A stretch of 64,000 nt of DNA from Terrirhizobium terrae (GTDB lineage Bacteria > Pseudomonadota > Alphaproteobacteria > Rhizobiales > Rhizobiaceae), in assembly GCF_030323265.1 (NCBI RefSeq), contig NZ_CP104992.1, positions 3,323,501-3,387,500 of the forward strand, written 5' to 3'. The notes under the pieces were generated by a model. That model did not search any database. It was not told the origin of the DNA and saw only the letters and a program-made list of their open reading frames with translations. A program made the translations under genes and the position numbers. Shown one piece after another: positions 63,276 through 64,000 of the stretch (position 1 is the first letter of the stretch; each line of letters opens with the position of its first letter).

Positions 63276-64000
63276 GCTGAAACCGGTCCTGATGTTCGAT
63301 TCGGGCATCGGCGGGCTGACGGTTCTGCGCGAGGCACGTGTTCTGATGCCGGAGCGCGGTTTTATCTATGTCGCCGACGACGCTGCCTTTCCCTATGGCA
63401 GCTGGGAGGAGGGCGCTCTGCAGGAGCGTATCCTCACCCTCTTCGAAAGGCTGATCGCCGATTATCGGCCCGAAATCTGCGTCATCGCCTGCAACACCGC
63501 CTTCACCCTTGCCGGTGCCGCGCTGCGGGAAAAATTTCCCGACATGACCTTTGTCGGCACGGTACCTGCGATCAAGCCGGCGGCCGAGCGTACGCGTTCG
63601 GGCCTCGTCTCGGTGCTCGCGACCCCCGGCACCGTCAAGCGTGCTTACACCCGCGATCTGATCCAGTCTTTCGCCACGCAGTGCCATGTCCGGTTGGTCG
63701 GTTCCGAAAACCTTGCCCGCATGGCGGAAAGCTATATTCGCGGCGAGGCGATTTCAGATGAGGCGGTGCTGGCCGAGATCGCGCCATGCTTCGTCGAGAA
63801 GGATGGCGACAAGACCGACATCGTCGTGCTCGCCTGCACGCACTACCCGTTCATGGCCAACGTCTTTCGCCGCCTGTCTCCCTGGCCGGTCGACTGGCTT
63901 GATCCAGCCGAGGCGATCGCCAGACAGGCGCGCCGCAAGGTTCCGCTCGTCGATGGCGCCGAACACCCGGACGATTACGACTTCGCCGTATTCACTTCCG
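63259..64000 (+). CDS. murI: Glutamate racemase (truncated by the window end)
   Basis: Makes D-glutamate for peptidoglycan. 247 codons are visible. Motifs: FDSGIGGLTVLRE, the first catalytic cysteine in IACNTAFTLA, and the second in ACTHYPFMANVF. It starts at the ATG overlapping the trmJ end; GGGGA lies just upstream. The C-terminus is outside the window. Confidence 0.95.
   Translation, partial: MTAKNELKPVLMFDSGIGGLTVLREARVLMPERGFIYVADDAAFPYGSWEEGALQERILTLFERLIADYRPEICVIACNTAFTLAGAALREKFPDMTFVGTVPAIKPAAERTRSGLVSVLATPGTVKRAYTRDLIQSFATQCHVRLVGSENLARMAESYIRGEAISDEAVLAEIAPCFVEKDGDKTDIVVLACTHYPFMANVFRRLSPWPVDWLDPAEAIARQARRKVPLVDGAEHPDDYDFAVFTS

Overview
This window is a chromosomal core segment from an alphaproteobacterium of the Rhizobiaceae (Rhizobium/Agrobacterium/Ensifer group). 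The evidence is the gene content (exoR, exoD, PopZ-family DUF2497, AldR/Ald, ChrR-type cupin protein, two DUF982 and two DUF1127 proteins, fused Ala/Pro-rich SPOR protein), high GC, an alphaproteobacterial SOS box and an sRNA of the 'cuckoo' (alpha-r14) type. I see no prophage, insertion sequence, CRISPR array or plasmid backbone.

Layout. 1-10 kb: a membrane GGDEF diguanylate cyclase, azoR with a divergent LysR regulator, a DUF2087 protein convergent with a PhzF-like isomerase, an imperfectly palindromic intergenic repeat, Tat-exported CpdB, a PilZ protein, divergent aldR/ald, and a PadR regulator behind two operator-like copies of one palindrome. 10-20 kb: small metabolic and membrane proteins, a cysK-alaX-sseA-GNAT cluster, a ChrR-like protein without its zinc cysteines, DUF982 proteins, tRNA-Asn followed by an apparently SOS-controlled 57-residue protein, exoD, and tRNA-Cys. 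20-28 kb: a PIMT-like methyltransferase, PopZ, valS, a FadL-type porin behind four dyad symmetries, exoR. 28-48 kb: a dense housekeeping run: xthA and erpA, then dgt, argS, SPOR protein, nagZ, scpA, scpB, tatABC, serS, surE, pcm, nlpD; then a DUF815 ATPase, yajC, Mth938 protein, squalene/phytoene synthase-like protein, trmFO. 49.7-51.1 kb: two DUF1127 genes, the sRNA and tRNA-Leu. 51-64 kb: tig, two overlapping small membrane proteins, an ABC-F ATPase, DUF4239, small envelope proteins, a GST, a GNAT, icd, a FUSC transporter, trmJ and the start of murI.

How the genes work together. Division and envelope functions dominate the middle: chromosome segregation (ScpAB, PopZ), peptidoglycan metabolism (SPOR protein, NagZ, NlpD, MurI), protein export (TatABC, YajC) and exopolysaccharide control (ExoR, ExoD). 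Translation genes (valS, argS, serS, trmFO, trmJ, tRNAs) are interspersed. c-di-GMP signalling appears as a GGDEF and a PilZ protein.

An important caveat: at least 25 single-base indels interrupt otherwise perfect reading frames, including essential genes (valS, argS, serS, cysK). Many are one base missing from a homopolymer, so I read them as consensus sequencing errors, not pseudogenes, and I annotate the restored genes. Two large genes I would expect from rhizobial synteny, tolC (before popZ) and secDF (after yajC), are absent.
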